A stretch of DNA of 64,000 nucleotides from Carex sylvatica (Eukaryota; Streptophyta; Magnoliopsida; Poales; Cyperaceae), in the NCBI GenBank assembly GCA_964058845.1, contig CAXKVR010000007.1:62001-126000 (forward strand). The letters are read 5' to 3'. Below the pieces are notes generated by a model. The model searched no databases. It saw nothing but the letters and a program-made list of their open reading frames with translations, and was not told the origin of the DNA. The translations under genes were made by a program, and so were the position numbers. Shown one piece after another: positions 12,312 to 23,870 of this stretch; the stretch's first letter is position 1, and every line of letters begins with the position of its first letter.

Positions 12312-12371
12312 ATATGTTATAGCTAATTTTATGTGAACACATATGTTCACATAAAATATGCCATAACATAT
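12312..12371. repeat. 60-bp near-perfect palindrome
   Basis: ATATGTTATAGCTAATTTTA followed by TGTGAAC is inverted as GTTCACATAAAATATGCC then ATAACATAT, with a 6-bp centre. It abuts MITE A and includes host intron sequence also found in copy 2, so it is probably a local inverted duplication of intron DNA. Confidence 0.7.
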
Positions 12372-12489
12372 TGGAAATTTTGTTAAAGCTATTACAATTG
12401 TTATATTCACATAAATTAGCCATAGATTGTGATTCAATTTGTTGTTACTATTTTCACCAACAATTCATTAACTGCATCTTCTTCTTCAG

Positions 12490-15400
12490 GCTTCCGGCTC
12501 ACATGGCATTCCATCCTTTCACCTTTGAAGAGGATATCTCCTCGATTTGTACCACAACCCAAAACCTTCTCATACAGAATTAAATTGTCTCAAAAGATGA
12601 AAGAGTTAGCCAAGCAGTTGCAGAAATCTGAGGAGAAAGTCCGTTATGCTCTGCAAACAGAATCACTAGTTATTACTGCCCGAAATACTGAAATAAGTCA
12701 AACTGAAGCAACAAACATACGCCAAACATCATCATTTCTTACGGAACCTAGAGTTTTTGGGAGAGACGAAGAGCGTGACAAACTATTGAACATATTAACA
12801 AATTAAGAATTTGCAATACTGGGGAAGATCCCTGTTCTAGCAATTGTGGGCAGTGGGGGTGTGGGGAAAACTACCCTTGCTCAACTAGTTTTCAATGATC
12901 CAAAAGTTCGTAGCTACTTTAATGTCAGAATTTGGATTTGTGTGTCTACTCGGTTTGATATTGTCAGACTTACACATGAGATGTTAGAAGGTGCATGTGG
13001 CAACAGATGTGATTACTTCACTAACCTTAACACCCTCCAAAATGAACTTAAGGAAAAATTGGACTCCAAGAGGGTCCTACTTATTTTGGACGACATGTGG
13101 GAACATGAAGATAAGAGCCAATGGGATTCAATGGTAGCTCCATTAAATAATTGCATGGTGAAAGGGAGCGTAATCTTAGTAACAACTAGAAACCAGTCTG
13201 TTGCCAAAATAATTCGTGCAAGAGAAATTTATTTGCATGGTCTAGAAAAGGATGCATTTTTATCATTCTTTAGTACGTGTATATTCAATGATCCAAACTA
13301 CGGAGGAAATTGGAGATTAAGATATATCGGAGAACAAATTGCCAATAAGTTGAAGGGTAACCCTCTAGCAGCAAAAACTGTAAGTGCTATGTTAAAAGAA
13401 AAGCTTTATGAGAGATATTGGATGGAAATCAGGGACAGCGAAGAGTGGAAATCTCAGATAGGCTTACGTTATGATCATATTATGCCTGCACTCCGGTTAA
13501 GCTATGATCATATGCCCTTTCATCTTCAAAGGTGTTTCTCATATTGTGCTATTTTTCCAGAGAATCACCCCTTTACATGCGAGGAGTTGGTATATATGTG
13601 GATGTCTCAAGGTTTTCTAGATGTAAGAACTCAAGGAAAAAGGATGGAGGATATTGGGATTGCTTACTTCAATGATCTATTCAATCGTGGATTCTTCCAA
13701 ACCATACAATCAACAGTTGATGATGAAGTGTATTATACATTTCATGACTTGCTTCATGACTTGGCACGTTTGGTTTCTTTCAAGGAATTTTTAAGAATTG
13801 ATGATATCGAACCTAGACAAATTCCACCAACCATACGTCATTTGTCAATTTGCAATAGTACTGAAAGGGGTGAAGAAGCGATAATCAAGGAATTTGCAAG
13901 TTTGGAAGGAGATAATCTAAGCACTATAAATATTTGGGATGAGTTGCCTTCAGGTACTTTGCAAACTATTTCGCACCTGCTGAATAAAACGAAATTTCTC
14001 CGTACAGTGAGGTTAACTCTATGTTCCAAGGAACAATCACCTAATTTCAACTTTCAGAATTTTGTCAGCCTTAGGTATCTAAGATTAATTAACTGTTGCT
14101 ATACCCTTCCAAGAGGAATATGTCGGCTTTATCACCTAGAAGTGTTGGAAATTGGTGGGTGTGCTATGAAGGAGTTGCCAAATAATTTTAGTGACCTTGT
14201 TAGCCTGAGGCATTTTATTGTTGAAGAGAAATTTGATCTGCACTCTAAGATACAAGATGTAGGGAAATTAACGTCTTTGCAAGAACTGAATCATTTTAAT
14301 GTTCAACAAAAGAATGGCTTTCAGATTGAACAATTAGGCTCTCTGAAGGAGATTGGAGGATCACTCAACATCTGGAATCTTGAGAATGTAATATCCAAGA
14401 CAGAGGCAAGCAAGGCTAAACTAGCAGAGAAAGAGAAGCTTGATGTCTTGAGTTTACAATGGATTCGTGGTGCACAAGAGGACAAAAGTGTCCTTGAGGC
14501 CCTTAAACCAAATACCAACCTCAAATCGCTTAGTATAGAAGGATATGGTGGTGTGACTTCTCCCATGTGGTTACCCTCTCTAATTTTTCTTGAATCTCTA
14601 ACTCTATCGAATTGTAAAGCATGGGAGGAGCTTCCACCTATAGGGGAGTTGGAGTTTCTCAGGCATTTGAAGCTGTCTAGATTGGCAACGAGGGAAATTG
14701 GACCTCAGTGCTATGGTACTCGTCAAAGCAGGAAATTTCCATCTTTGGAAGGGTTGGAGATCACATATATGGCAGATCTTGAAAAATGGGTGTGGCATGA
14801 TCACCTGTGGCTTAAAAATCTAAAAAAACTCACAATTGAAGGTTGTACTAAATTAGTGGATCTTCCTCTCTTAGGATGTTCTACATCTGATGTATTGGAG
14901 AGGTTTCCTTCTCTAGAAAGTCTTCAAATTTACAATTGTCCACTAATTTATCAACTCCCACCTCTTCCACACAGTTCTCTACTTTCTTATCTATCAATTG
15001 CAAGGACAGGATTTATAATATCAATGTTTTATATGGAGAAAAGTCAATCTTTAACGTTGATCCTTGATCAGAGTTCGAGTCTTATGTTGGGTGAACTATT
15101 GGCTTTCCATAAGCTTAGCTCTCTGCGTGTTCTAAAGATATACAATATCACCAGTTTGGAATCTTTGGACTTGCATTCTTTTGTGGCTTTAGAGAATTTG
15201 ATTATAAAGGGGTGCCAATCACTCTCGTCCCTTATATTCGGAGAGCATTTGGTCTGTTTGAAGATCCTCCAAATTATATCTTGTAAAACACTGAGTTCAA
15301 TGAAAGGTCTAAAGTCCTGGGTCAACCTAAAAGAGTTGCATTTTTCTGAATGCCCTGGTTTTATTGCAGCTTGGGACTCTGCATCACAAGAAATAGAGAG

Positions 15401-15856
15401 TACTGAACCAGACTTCTCCTTATCTCTAATAAAAATATATGGTGACTCTCTTGCTCTTTTAACCTTGCCTATCTGCAAGCAGCTTAGTTCCCTTCAAATT
15501 TTTGTATTGGAATTTTCTGCTGAAGGGCCTGAAGTTTCTTTGCAGCTCCTTACCTCTATCACCTTGGTCGATATCACGGACTGTAAAAATCTTCTGTCAT
15601 TTCCTTTTCATCATTTCCGTTCCCTCAAGGTACTGAGGATCAGTTTCCCTCGTATTCAATCAATACCAACCAAAAACCATATTGAGATAACTAAGGGATG
15701 TTTGAAACTAAGAAACATCAAAGAAGTATATATCCGCGGATCTCCTATTACGGTAATACTTCAAATATTCCTTTACTCAAAAAAAAAATTGCTTAAAATA
15801 TTATACCATAGCTTGATGCTGACCCTTTCCATTATGAGATACACATGCAAGTTTAG
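12490..15856 (+). pseudogene. CNL (CC-NB-ARC-LRR) resistance gene copy 1, second exon onward
   Basis: The exon begins after the acceptor CTTCTTCAG at 12489. It encodes a linker with SQKMKELAKQLQKSEEKVR, then the NB-ARC: P-loop GSGGVGKTT (about 12849), kinase-2 LLILDDMW (about 13080), GSVILVTTRN (about 13165), GNPLAAKT (about 13359), CFSYCAIFPE (about 13534) and an MHD-position FHDLLHDLA (about 13743). About a dozen LRRs follow to about 15720. An in-frame TAA at 12804-12806 lies 14 codons before the P-loop, and no ATG exists near the P-loop, so a full receptor cannot be made. The rest is open for about 980 codons. A donor-like GTAATA at 15751 and AG at 15811 could join a short last exon ending at TAG 15854-15856. 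Normal CNLs sense pathogen effectors in the cytoplasm or nucleus. Confidence 0.88.
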
Positions 15857-17095
15857 AAAATTCAAGTCATTTCAATCATTTTGCTTGCAACATATCAATA
15901 CCTTGAAAAAGTGCTTGACTATCCAATTTGATATGTGCTGGAACTATCTGATTTAACATATCATATCTGCCTGGCAAACTTATTATGCACCGGATGATTT
16001 AATATCTTTTTGATTCATTTGTCAATGGCAATTCTTTCCTTCTTTTGTTGCTTGTACTGTTGTAGTAGTTTACGATAGCGAAAGTCCTTTGCTAGTTATC
16101 TAACAATTACCTTTTCTTTTAATCTTAAAAACTAGATTCATATTGAACTGTGCTCAGAGGAATGAAATGCCAGCAGATGGATGCAGATAATTAGCAGCTC
16201 CAACTTCAACGTTAATGAATGAGAAGAGCGTCATTTGATTCATTTCATAGGGAGATAGAATTATTAATTGTAAGCTTAATTTGATTATAACATCAGCTGG
16301 TGATATGCAACTTACCTGCAGAATTCCAGGCGGATAGATCAAAGCAACTTAACATGAGCTGGTGATATGCTTGTTACTGGTGGAACAATCCTTTTTAAAA
16401 TTTCTCTCATAGAAGTTCATTCTCGTTTATAATTTTTTTCATTATCATATATTGTATTCCTTATTTATCTCTTATCTTCAAGTTAAAATCATTAGTATTG
16501 AAGAGTATATGTTGTACCAACTTGAATATGAGTGCACTTTTCTTCAGAGACTTACCAGAACTCCGGAGTGTGTGTGTGTGTGTGCGCTTTTTTTTTGCAT
16601 AACTAAAAGAAGTTTGTTTTGACTGTTGATTGAAACGCTTGTATTATATTAATTATACAAGTCTACTATTTGTGGATAATCTTTTGTTATAACATATTTT
16701 TTTGACAAATTATTTTATACCTATTTTTTTTCCTATTTTTTATAAAAAAGGATTATGCATACCAAATGTATTCTATTTCCGATCCCACTGGACCAATTTC
16801 TACCGATTTATATACCTGATTCCGATGCACTTCACGATCAAGTGACCGATTTTGATTTTGAGAGCCTTGGTCAAAACGAATATAATTTGCTTTACTTTAT
16901 TGTTTAGATCTTCTTGTTTATTTCAAGATAAGAATTTAATAATAATGGAATCTGTTAGAGATGACAAACTTGGGTACATGTAGCTAAAATAACCAATTTG
17001 GTTTTTCTGTCGGCCATATTTATTTTCTCTTTGCTTTTTCAATACTAGTAAAAGAAAGAAATTAAGGCAATACGTGCAATATTTGGTTTTCCTCT
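15857..17095. other. 3' flank of CNL copy 1
   Basis: No gene is recognised. A direct repeat GAGCTGGTGATATG/CAGCTGGTGATATG occurs near 16300 and 16357, probably old 3' UTR. A short (GT)n run lies at about 16567-16583. Confidence 0.4.
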
Positions 17096-17590
17096 CACTA
17101 CTACAGAATAAGATATTACACACGGACACAAACAGAGGAGCTACACGAATTTTCTACCGTGTAGAGTGTGAGGGTGTAGAAATTCTTGAATAATTACACA
17201 CAGACTTTTACCCGTGTGTGATTATAGAGAGCTAAACAGATTATAACATAAACAGCCGTGCACGATTATTGTTTTTCAACGGATGTTTAGATAAATATCC
17301 GTGTACAATTACTATTCTACATAGACTATTGCATAAGCAGCCGTGTACAATTTCTTGCCAGTATTGCCTTCCATAACCGAGCTACATGGATTATTACATA
17401 AACAGCCGTGTATGATTACTCTGTCTACACGGACTTTTAGATTAATACCCATGTAGAAATAGTATTTATACACGGATTATTACATAACAACCGTGTAGCT
17501 CGGTTATGAAATAGTATTTTCTTTTATTTTTATTATATTTTTATTTGCTCTTTAAATACCTTTCTACACGGACTTTGGTTAAATATTCTT
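17096..17590 (+). promoter_or_regulatory. left terminus of CACTA 2 with subterminal repeats
   Basis: The terminus is CACTACTACAGAATAAG at 17096. Over the next 490 bp many units of the form TACACGGAC/..CCGTGTA recur (for example ACACGGACTTTT, AACAGCCGTGTACAATT). This is a CACTA end with its own subterminal motif, different from the CCATCGG motif of CACTA 1. The flank before it is TCT. Confidence 0.8.
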
Positions 17591-17697
17591 TTTTTTTTCA
17601 ATTTTTTTTTGGCTAACCTCTAGTTTTCTAGCCATATAAAATCAGATCAATTCCAAAACAGAGAATTTCCAAAATAAAAATACCAAAACCCCTAAAC

Positions 17698-17800
17698 AAA
17701 ATTATACAAAATTCATGTACACTAAATTATACGAAAATTATACAAAATTCATGTACACTAAATTATATAAAATTATACAAATTCATATTGTGGTTTACAA
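17698..17800. repeat. short tandem repeat, about 40 bp unit
   Basis: AAAATTATACAAAATTCATG followed by TACACTAAATTATA recurs about 2.5 times. Confidence 0.65.
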
Positions 17801-18029
17801 AATTCCTTTCGAAACCACTCTGCCCACATACATCTAAAGTGATCTCTCTGCTCCATGTTGTAACTCTTTGACTTTGATGAATACTACAAAAATTCAAAAT
17901 ATATAAGTTACAAAAATACAATATAGCAACTACATCTCTGTTTTACTTTATAAAAATAAATATTATTGTTCACACAAAAGCGTATGGTACAAAGTTTCAA
18001 TACAGCAAGCTGTACTTTTTAACCTTTAA

Positions 18030-19490
18030 TACACCTTCGGTTCAGACTGCAAGTGCACAGTCCTATCGAGTAGTATATCGTCGGGTATCGATCACAGGGA
18101 CGGTTCAAATCTAAACCGGACTCTACTTAATTCAGTTAAAGACTAGAAGTGAGAAATGGTGGGTTTTTGGTATTTAATTCCTAATCAGTTCAATAACAGT
18201 AATTAAATGAAATACAGTAAATAAACTTGGTTTAAATCAATAATAAAAGGAGTTTCCAGGGTTTCAGACTTATCTCAGTTCTGCCTCTCAGTCCCTGACA
18301 CGGACCGTGTAATTTCTTACACGGGTCGTATCAGCTTACACGGACCGTGTAATTTCTTACACGGGTCGTATCAGTTTACACGGACCGTGTACTGTCATAC
18401 ACGGGTCGTGTGGACTTCGAGTTAATGCACCAGTCACTGTTTCTTTACGTGGTTCCTTTGTGTAGGGTTCAACTGACCAGACCTAATGTTTCTAAACCTC
18501 AACTGTCGTATGTTGGTTTATCGACTTGGTATGAAATCTGCAATATCTGCCCTCTTTGGGCTCTAAACCTCAACTGTCGTATATTGGTTCGAGTTACCAA
18601 GTTACTTGTTTGGAATACTAAAGGTAACCTCTTATCCGTCGATAAGAGGAAATGTTCACCTTCCGGCTACTAGTTGGTTTCCCCTGTCGGATCACTAATC
18701 CTACCTCATGTACTTAGTCTGGTTTCAAGATCAAATTGGACACAGTACCTTATAGATGTGGCCTCATCTAGTGGTCAAACCAAATAATAATCAAGCAATT
18801 CAAACTAAGCAATTAAAATCAATCACAATCAAGTAAACACAAATTTCAACGTAAAAATTCAATAACTAGATGCAAAACAAAACATTCGATTACATCTTAA
18901 CCCTAGAAATAAATAAAACTACTCAAGCATAGTACTAAAACAGATAACAAAGATAAAAGAGTAAGAATTCATGCTAAAACCAAAGTACAAAGAAGATCCA
19001 CAATAAAAACTCGCGTCTTTTGCTTCTCAACTTCGTCTCCAAGCAATAGCCGTCAATCTCTAACCCTAGAATTGTCTCTCTGCTCCAGAATTCCTTTCTG
19101 GTGCAAGAAATCCCGTCTTTATAGCCTAGGCCGACTTTCCTTCCATCAGATTTCTTTCCAGAACTCTAGATCTCTTTCCGGATTTGTCTGATACGACCCG
19201 TGTAAAATCCTGTACGGGTCATGTGCCTGTGTCTCTTCTGAGGTCGAGTCAGCAGTCGTGTCTGTGGTCGAGTCGAGGTTGGTACGACCCGCACAAGAAT
19301 GTACACGGGTCGTGTAAATACTTCTCAAATTCCAGATTCTCCTCGATTTCATCTCAATCCTGCAAAATAATAACAAACTTGCAGCAGTACCACATTCTAT
19401 GGATATTTTAATGAAATACGACCGATTAAGTGATTCTAGACACATGTTTTGGTACAAAATATAGGTCGGAAAGTAGATATGTTTGTGGGA
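18030..19490. mobile_element. LTR-like non-coding retroelement insertion in CACTA 2
   Basis: The block starts near CTGCAAGTGCACAGTCC with CGATCACAGGGACGG downstream, a sequence style I know from plant LTR or LARD elements, and runs to about 19490 (TTTGGTACAAAATATAGG, then TTTGTGGGATATCAATTAT). It has no protein domains. It contains the ACACGG-A-CCGTGT repeat array and inverted versions of it at 19190-19320. The exact ends and target duplication could not be fixed, and the family is uncertain. Confidence 0.4.
18298..18416. repeat. three 40-bp repeats with palindrome ACACGG-A-CCGTGT
   Basis: The 13-bp odd palindrome occurs at 18298-18310, 18338-18350 and 18378-18390, exactly 40 bp apart. Each is followed by TACACGGGTCGT. 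Reverse-oriented ACGACCCGTGTA copies recur at about 19192 and 19290. Confidence 0.85.
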
Positions 19491-19576
19491 TATCAATTAT
19501 AATTATAACAATGCAACTAATAAAATAAATTTTTTAGAATAAAATATTAGAGCTTAATTATATAGACAAGTCCAGG

Positions 19577-19695
19577 CAAAGTGATACATATAAATCATCA
19601 TGTAATAACCTCATTACATACCGGATATTGTGGCCATTTGAATTGTATGCTATCGACAAAGTGATACATATAAATCATCGTGTAATAACCTCATT
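19577..19695. repeat. 39-bp direct repeat at 80-bp spacing inside the Ulp1 region
   Basis: CAAAGTGATACATATAAATC plus the following 19 bp is found at 19577-19615 and 19657-19695, with one base difference. On the minus strand it encodes the GYY(T/M)MIYMYHF piece that follows the catalytic Cys position of an Ulp1-type peptidase. Confidence 0.8.
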
Positions 19696-22668
19696 CCCAA
19701 CTGGCCTCCTGTTGCGGGCACTGAAATTTACATTTAGCAGCCTATGTTAGAATGACAATAATTTTTTGAACAAAATATGAAATTATAAAATATAGTGTGC
19801 TCAACTCAAGTCACTTCCAATTCAATCTATTTTTCATCTAGCCCTCGATTTGCTATTCTCCCTCTTGAATATATTGCTTAAAAGTCCTTACAAAATTGAG
19901 TGACTATAATTAGCAATGACACAATTTGTTATAATTGAAAAAAATCAATCCAAGTGAATCATTATTGCTTACTTCGATACAAAAGGACATATTTTTTGGG
20001 ACTGCTGAGGAGTGGTCTTTCCACCGGGCCGTGAAGAATCCATGATATAAACCGCATTTTCAAGTGGCCCAATCACAATCAAACACCAGTGACCCCTGTG
20101 GGAGGAGAAGAATTGTAGTACTTTAGCATATAATTAGTGACATATATATTTCAGTATATAATAGTGACACAAGTGTTTGCTATGGTTAATTGTGTGATTT
20201 CATTTTTTTATATTTCACTTTTATTTTCTTTTTCTAATTCTTTAATTGAAATATAAACAATACATAAGTTAAGGTTACAAGTAACCTACAATTGGTGATA
20301 TGACAGGAGAAGAAATTCCTTGCAATCCACACAAGCTTGATGCATCGCTTTACATAGGTAGTCGACAGACGCATCTCCATAACATTCTACCATCATCTTA
20401 TTAAGTCTGCCGGGGTCTAAAAATACACACGAATTCACCTTACCTTTTAAATTATTCGGTGAACATTTTTAGACTAGGAACCTGAAAAATCATCATTTTA
20501 CATTAAAATATATATTTGAGAACTATACATATGATATAAATAATTTTTGGTTACTAACATGAGGAAAACGGTGATGACTCCAATATCGAGCCATTTATTG
20601 TTTGACGAGGTGGCATGTAGAAAGTCCTTGAATTCTTTGATTTCCATTACGACCTCCCTGCCTTCATGCAAAAACATCTCGGGGGGACATGTAATACTAC
20701 TTCCGCCATGTCCTCAGGTGCCTTAATCAAGCAGTCGTGGAGATTCCACAAATCAGGAGGCAAACGACTGACCTCTTCTTCTGTGAGCCCCGTACGGTCT
20801 AATCGCGCAGCTTCTGGCGCATCAGCCCCGATGACTATTTCCATGCCTCCTGTACCGGTGACAAAGCTTCGTCCGCAGTGTTGGCATCATCTTTTCGTAT
20901 CTGTATCAAATTTTGTACCTTTTTCAAGTTTTTCAAAAGAATGATTTGAATGTAAAATAAGATATTTATTATTTAGAGATTACCTGATCCAAAATAATAT
21001 GATTCTTGGGCCATTGGACATGCTCATGGCGGGCATCATCAAGCACCACCAAATCGTTGGTAGGGACAAGAAGAGGTATCTTCTTAGCCCATTCCTCCAT
21101 GATCATGTCAACCGTTACAGTGAGATGGTTGGGCCTTAGTTAAGCACCAACTGAGGGAGGATGTACAATGCTTTTAGCAAGGGTCAGAGGAGTATTACCT
21201 TGAAACATGACGAGTTCGAATGCTGTGGTCTCATGTAATAATTATCAGCAATTAGTTATTTTTAGAATTAAATATTATCTAACAAGTTAATGAACAAGTC
21301 AAAATTATCTTTAGATTGTCCAAATTGCCTGGCACTTCGGTCCCAGATGCTTCACTACTTCGTCGAATTCCCGGTGAAATTTGGATCATTTGGTTCACCA
21401 ACCTTGATTCCAAAGGAGCAATTTTGTGTTATAATGATTTTCCATCTCCTGACGTACCTGCACCAACCTTGATTTCATCTCCTCTTTGTTAACTTTGGTA
21501 CGAGGTCTTCTTTGGGGTTTTGCTCCTTTGAATACCTCCTTTCAGCCCCTGTAGACCGATACACCCCTAACTCGACCCGTGTGTTATATATTCCTAAGCG
21601 TTGCGGACAAGGAATCATCCACTCTTTCGACAACCGGGAGCCCAAATTTACTTCCTCCTCCACCTCCAACTGTTAATAAAAAAATTAGTTATAACAAAGG
21701 ACTAAGTAAATATACACAAAGTTATAATTTTGTTTGAATGACACAAAATTATAACAAAAGACTCTTACCATTTTATAAGCCACGGGTTGCATGTCTTTTG
21801 AGAGTACTATCTTCCCATCAGCGGTTATCTCGGATCTTCCCATGAGCCAATCTTGGCCCCTAGGATTTTGGATCTTAATCACGGGTAAGTCAAAATATTT
21901 GTTTTCCGAAGGAACTTTCGTCCATTCTTTCGACTTACCCTAGTAACCACCTGACCTTAATTTGTGCGGGTACTTGTTCATTTTTGTGATCCTCCTGTCC
22001 TCCTCACTTTTTCTCTTTACACATCAAAGTAAATCAATTAGTTTAAGGAAGATAAGTACAGATCGAGAAAGAACAAAAACTAATTAAGTTGGCTAAATTT
22101 ATATACCATGAATTCTTCTGTTTGCTTCAAAGCTTGGAACTCCTCCCACTCCTCTTGTTTCAACCAATGATAGTATCCTACCAGATTTTTCTCTTCCACC
22201 ATGTACTATGTTTTCAACGTGCTTTTGAATTGTTTCCAACCTTCATTCATTATCTTTAAAGTCTTTATTTTTTTTCTCGGACTTTGGGTCGTCATCCTTG
22301 ATGTTCTACTCAGCCTGATTGACAATAAAATTACTGCATGTAAGTTCATGTACAATAATCAAAATAAAAAATAAAATTGTTAGGTACTTTACCTTCACAA
22401 TCTTTCACTAGTCATCCTTAACTTTGTCATCGAACATATCCCACCTTTCAACCAAGATAGATGCCTTCTGCTTCGTCAAATTGAAACACCAATTTGAGTA
22501 CTCCATCCTATGTTCACCCTTCGAACGTCCGTCTTCCCAGAACTCGACTTTCAACTCCTTCTCTGAGGTCTTCATGCACATCGTCGGATCTCTTTTCTTT
22601 TTTTCTTTCTGAGCCGGTGGGTCCTCTTCTTCCAATATCATATCTACATTCTCACCTGAATGTGACAT
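19640..22668 (-). pseudogene. tnpA-like (Ptta/En/Spm) gene of CACTA 2 fused to an Ulp1-type peptidase domain
   Basis: The minus-strand start MSHSGENVDMI at 22668 leads into an acidic/Lys-rich N-terminus with EYSNWCFNLTKQKASILVER, then YHWLKQEEWEEFQALK (about 22160), then GRSEITADGKIVLSKDMQ (about 21820), a DUF8039-like segment ending EHVQWPKNHIIL (about 21010), LPPDLWNLHDCLI (about 20750) and WLDIGVITVFLM (about 20580). The C-terminal part looks like a C48 (Ulp1/SENP) peptidase: RGHWCLIVIG with the His at 20089-20091, an Asp (MDSSRP) at 20038-20040, then CPQQEASWE and a stop exactly where the catalytic Cys should be (19691-19693), followed by GYYTMIYMYHF. Introns separate blocks (AG at about 22080 and others). 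The order matches the tnpA-like gene of CACTA 1. An inactive or dead gene. Confidence 0.75.
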
Positions 22669-22689
22669 GGTTCTTTTTACAAAAAAAAA

Positions 22690-23626
22690 AAATTATTAGA
22701 AAATAAGAACAATTATCATTTAAACAACTAAGAAACAAGAAACAAGTAAACAACTATATAATCTAAAGGTATATAGGCCCAATTATCATTTAAGCACAAT
22801 TATTAGAAAATAAGAAACAAGTAAACAACTATATAAGCAACTAAGCAATTTTTAAAACTAATGCATTTTGGTGAATCTAATACTTATATTATTAATTCAA
22901 CACCCATATTTCCAAGGCCCCTATTTTTCAACAACCCTAATAAGGCCCAATAAAAATAAAATAAGGGCCTACACTTTATACAATCAACCCTTATTTTTCA
23001 AACATTCACAAATAGCACCCATGTACAAATCCAACAAGGGCTTACATTTTATACAATCAACCCCTAGTTTTTCATAAATCCAATAAGGTCCCTGTCAGTT
23101 CAAGGATTGGTACAACAACTGAAAACAGTACCAATAGCACATGTTAGATAGAGACAGAGGGAAAACAAATAAAATACATTTCACTATATACAATTCATTG
23201 TATGCATGTATGCAACAGGTCAGAACACAAGCAAAAGAATAGGGCAACAGGTCAGAGCACAAGGCAACACAGCCACCATGGCACAATTCAGTGCCTTGTC
23301 GGGAAAATCAACAACCTGATCAAGGCAAGTGTAACTACCCAAAATTCAACAAGACAGCAAAATAAAATAAATTTTAAAAAATACTCGATTAAAGCTAGTG
23401 CAAGAGAGGGAGAGAACAGCAGGCACCAGAAATGCACAAGCTCAACAGAAAGAGAGTGTTGTCGGCCTCATGGCAAAGAAGGAGATGGGAGATGGGTGTT
23501 GTCGGGAGAAAGAAGTAAGGAGATGGAGAGAAAGAGAGAAGAGGAGACGAAGGGGTTTAGGGTTTAGAGGAGACGAGGGGATTTTGAAAGGAGGTACATA
23601 CGAGGTGTGCATTTTATTTTGCGTAA
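22690..23626. other. 5' flank of the tnpA-like gene of CACTA 2
   Basis: AT-rich with local duplications: ACAAGTAAACAACTATATAA recurs near 22745 and 22817, and TTTATACAATCAACCCCTA-like sequence recurs near 22976 and 23050. From 23400 it becomes purine-rich (GAGAGGAGACGA, GGGTTTAGGGTTTAGAGG), resembling a 5' leader read on the minus strand. No coding frame is convincing. Confidence 0.4.
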
Positions 23627-23870
23627 ATCATTTCTACACGGACGTTTAATTAAAAGTCTGTGTACGAAACTTTTATCTACACGGTTGTTTAATTAAACAT
23701 CCATGAAGAAATGCCAAGAGCAAAAAAGTAAGAGAGCTACACGTTTAATTAAACAACCATGTAGAAAAGATAGGAGAGCTACACGGATATTTAGTTAAAC
23801 ATCCATGTACAAATACTTTTCTACACGGATGTTTAATTAAAAATCCATGTACAAATTCTTTTTTTAATTA
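23627..23870. repeat. internal cluster of CACTA 2 subterminal motifs
   Basis: At least seven units like CTACACGGATGTTTAATTAA and CATCCATGTACAAAT, the same motif as at 17096-17590 and 51515-51815. A smaller pair lies at 24693-24755. The cluster lies between the tnpA-like gene and the tnp2 remnant, the same relative place as the 4030-4166 cluster in CACTA 1. Confidence 0.7.

Noticed and set aside
12846..12848. Start codon for a 1036-residue CNL copy 1
   Set aside because: The codon is GTG, within the reading frame of the linker, and not a plausible plant start; the frame is continuous with the stop at 12804-12806.
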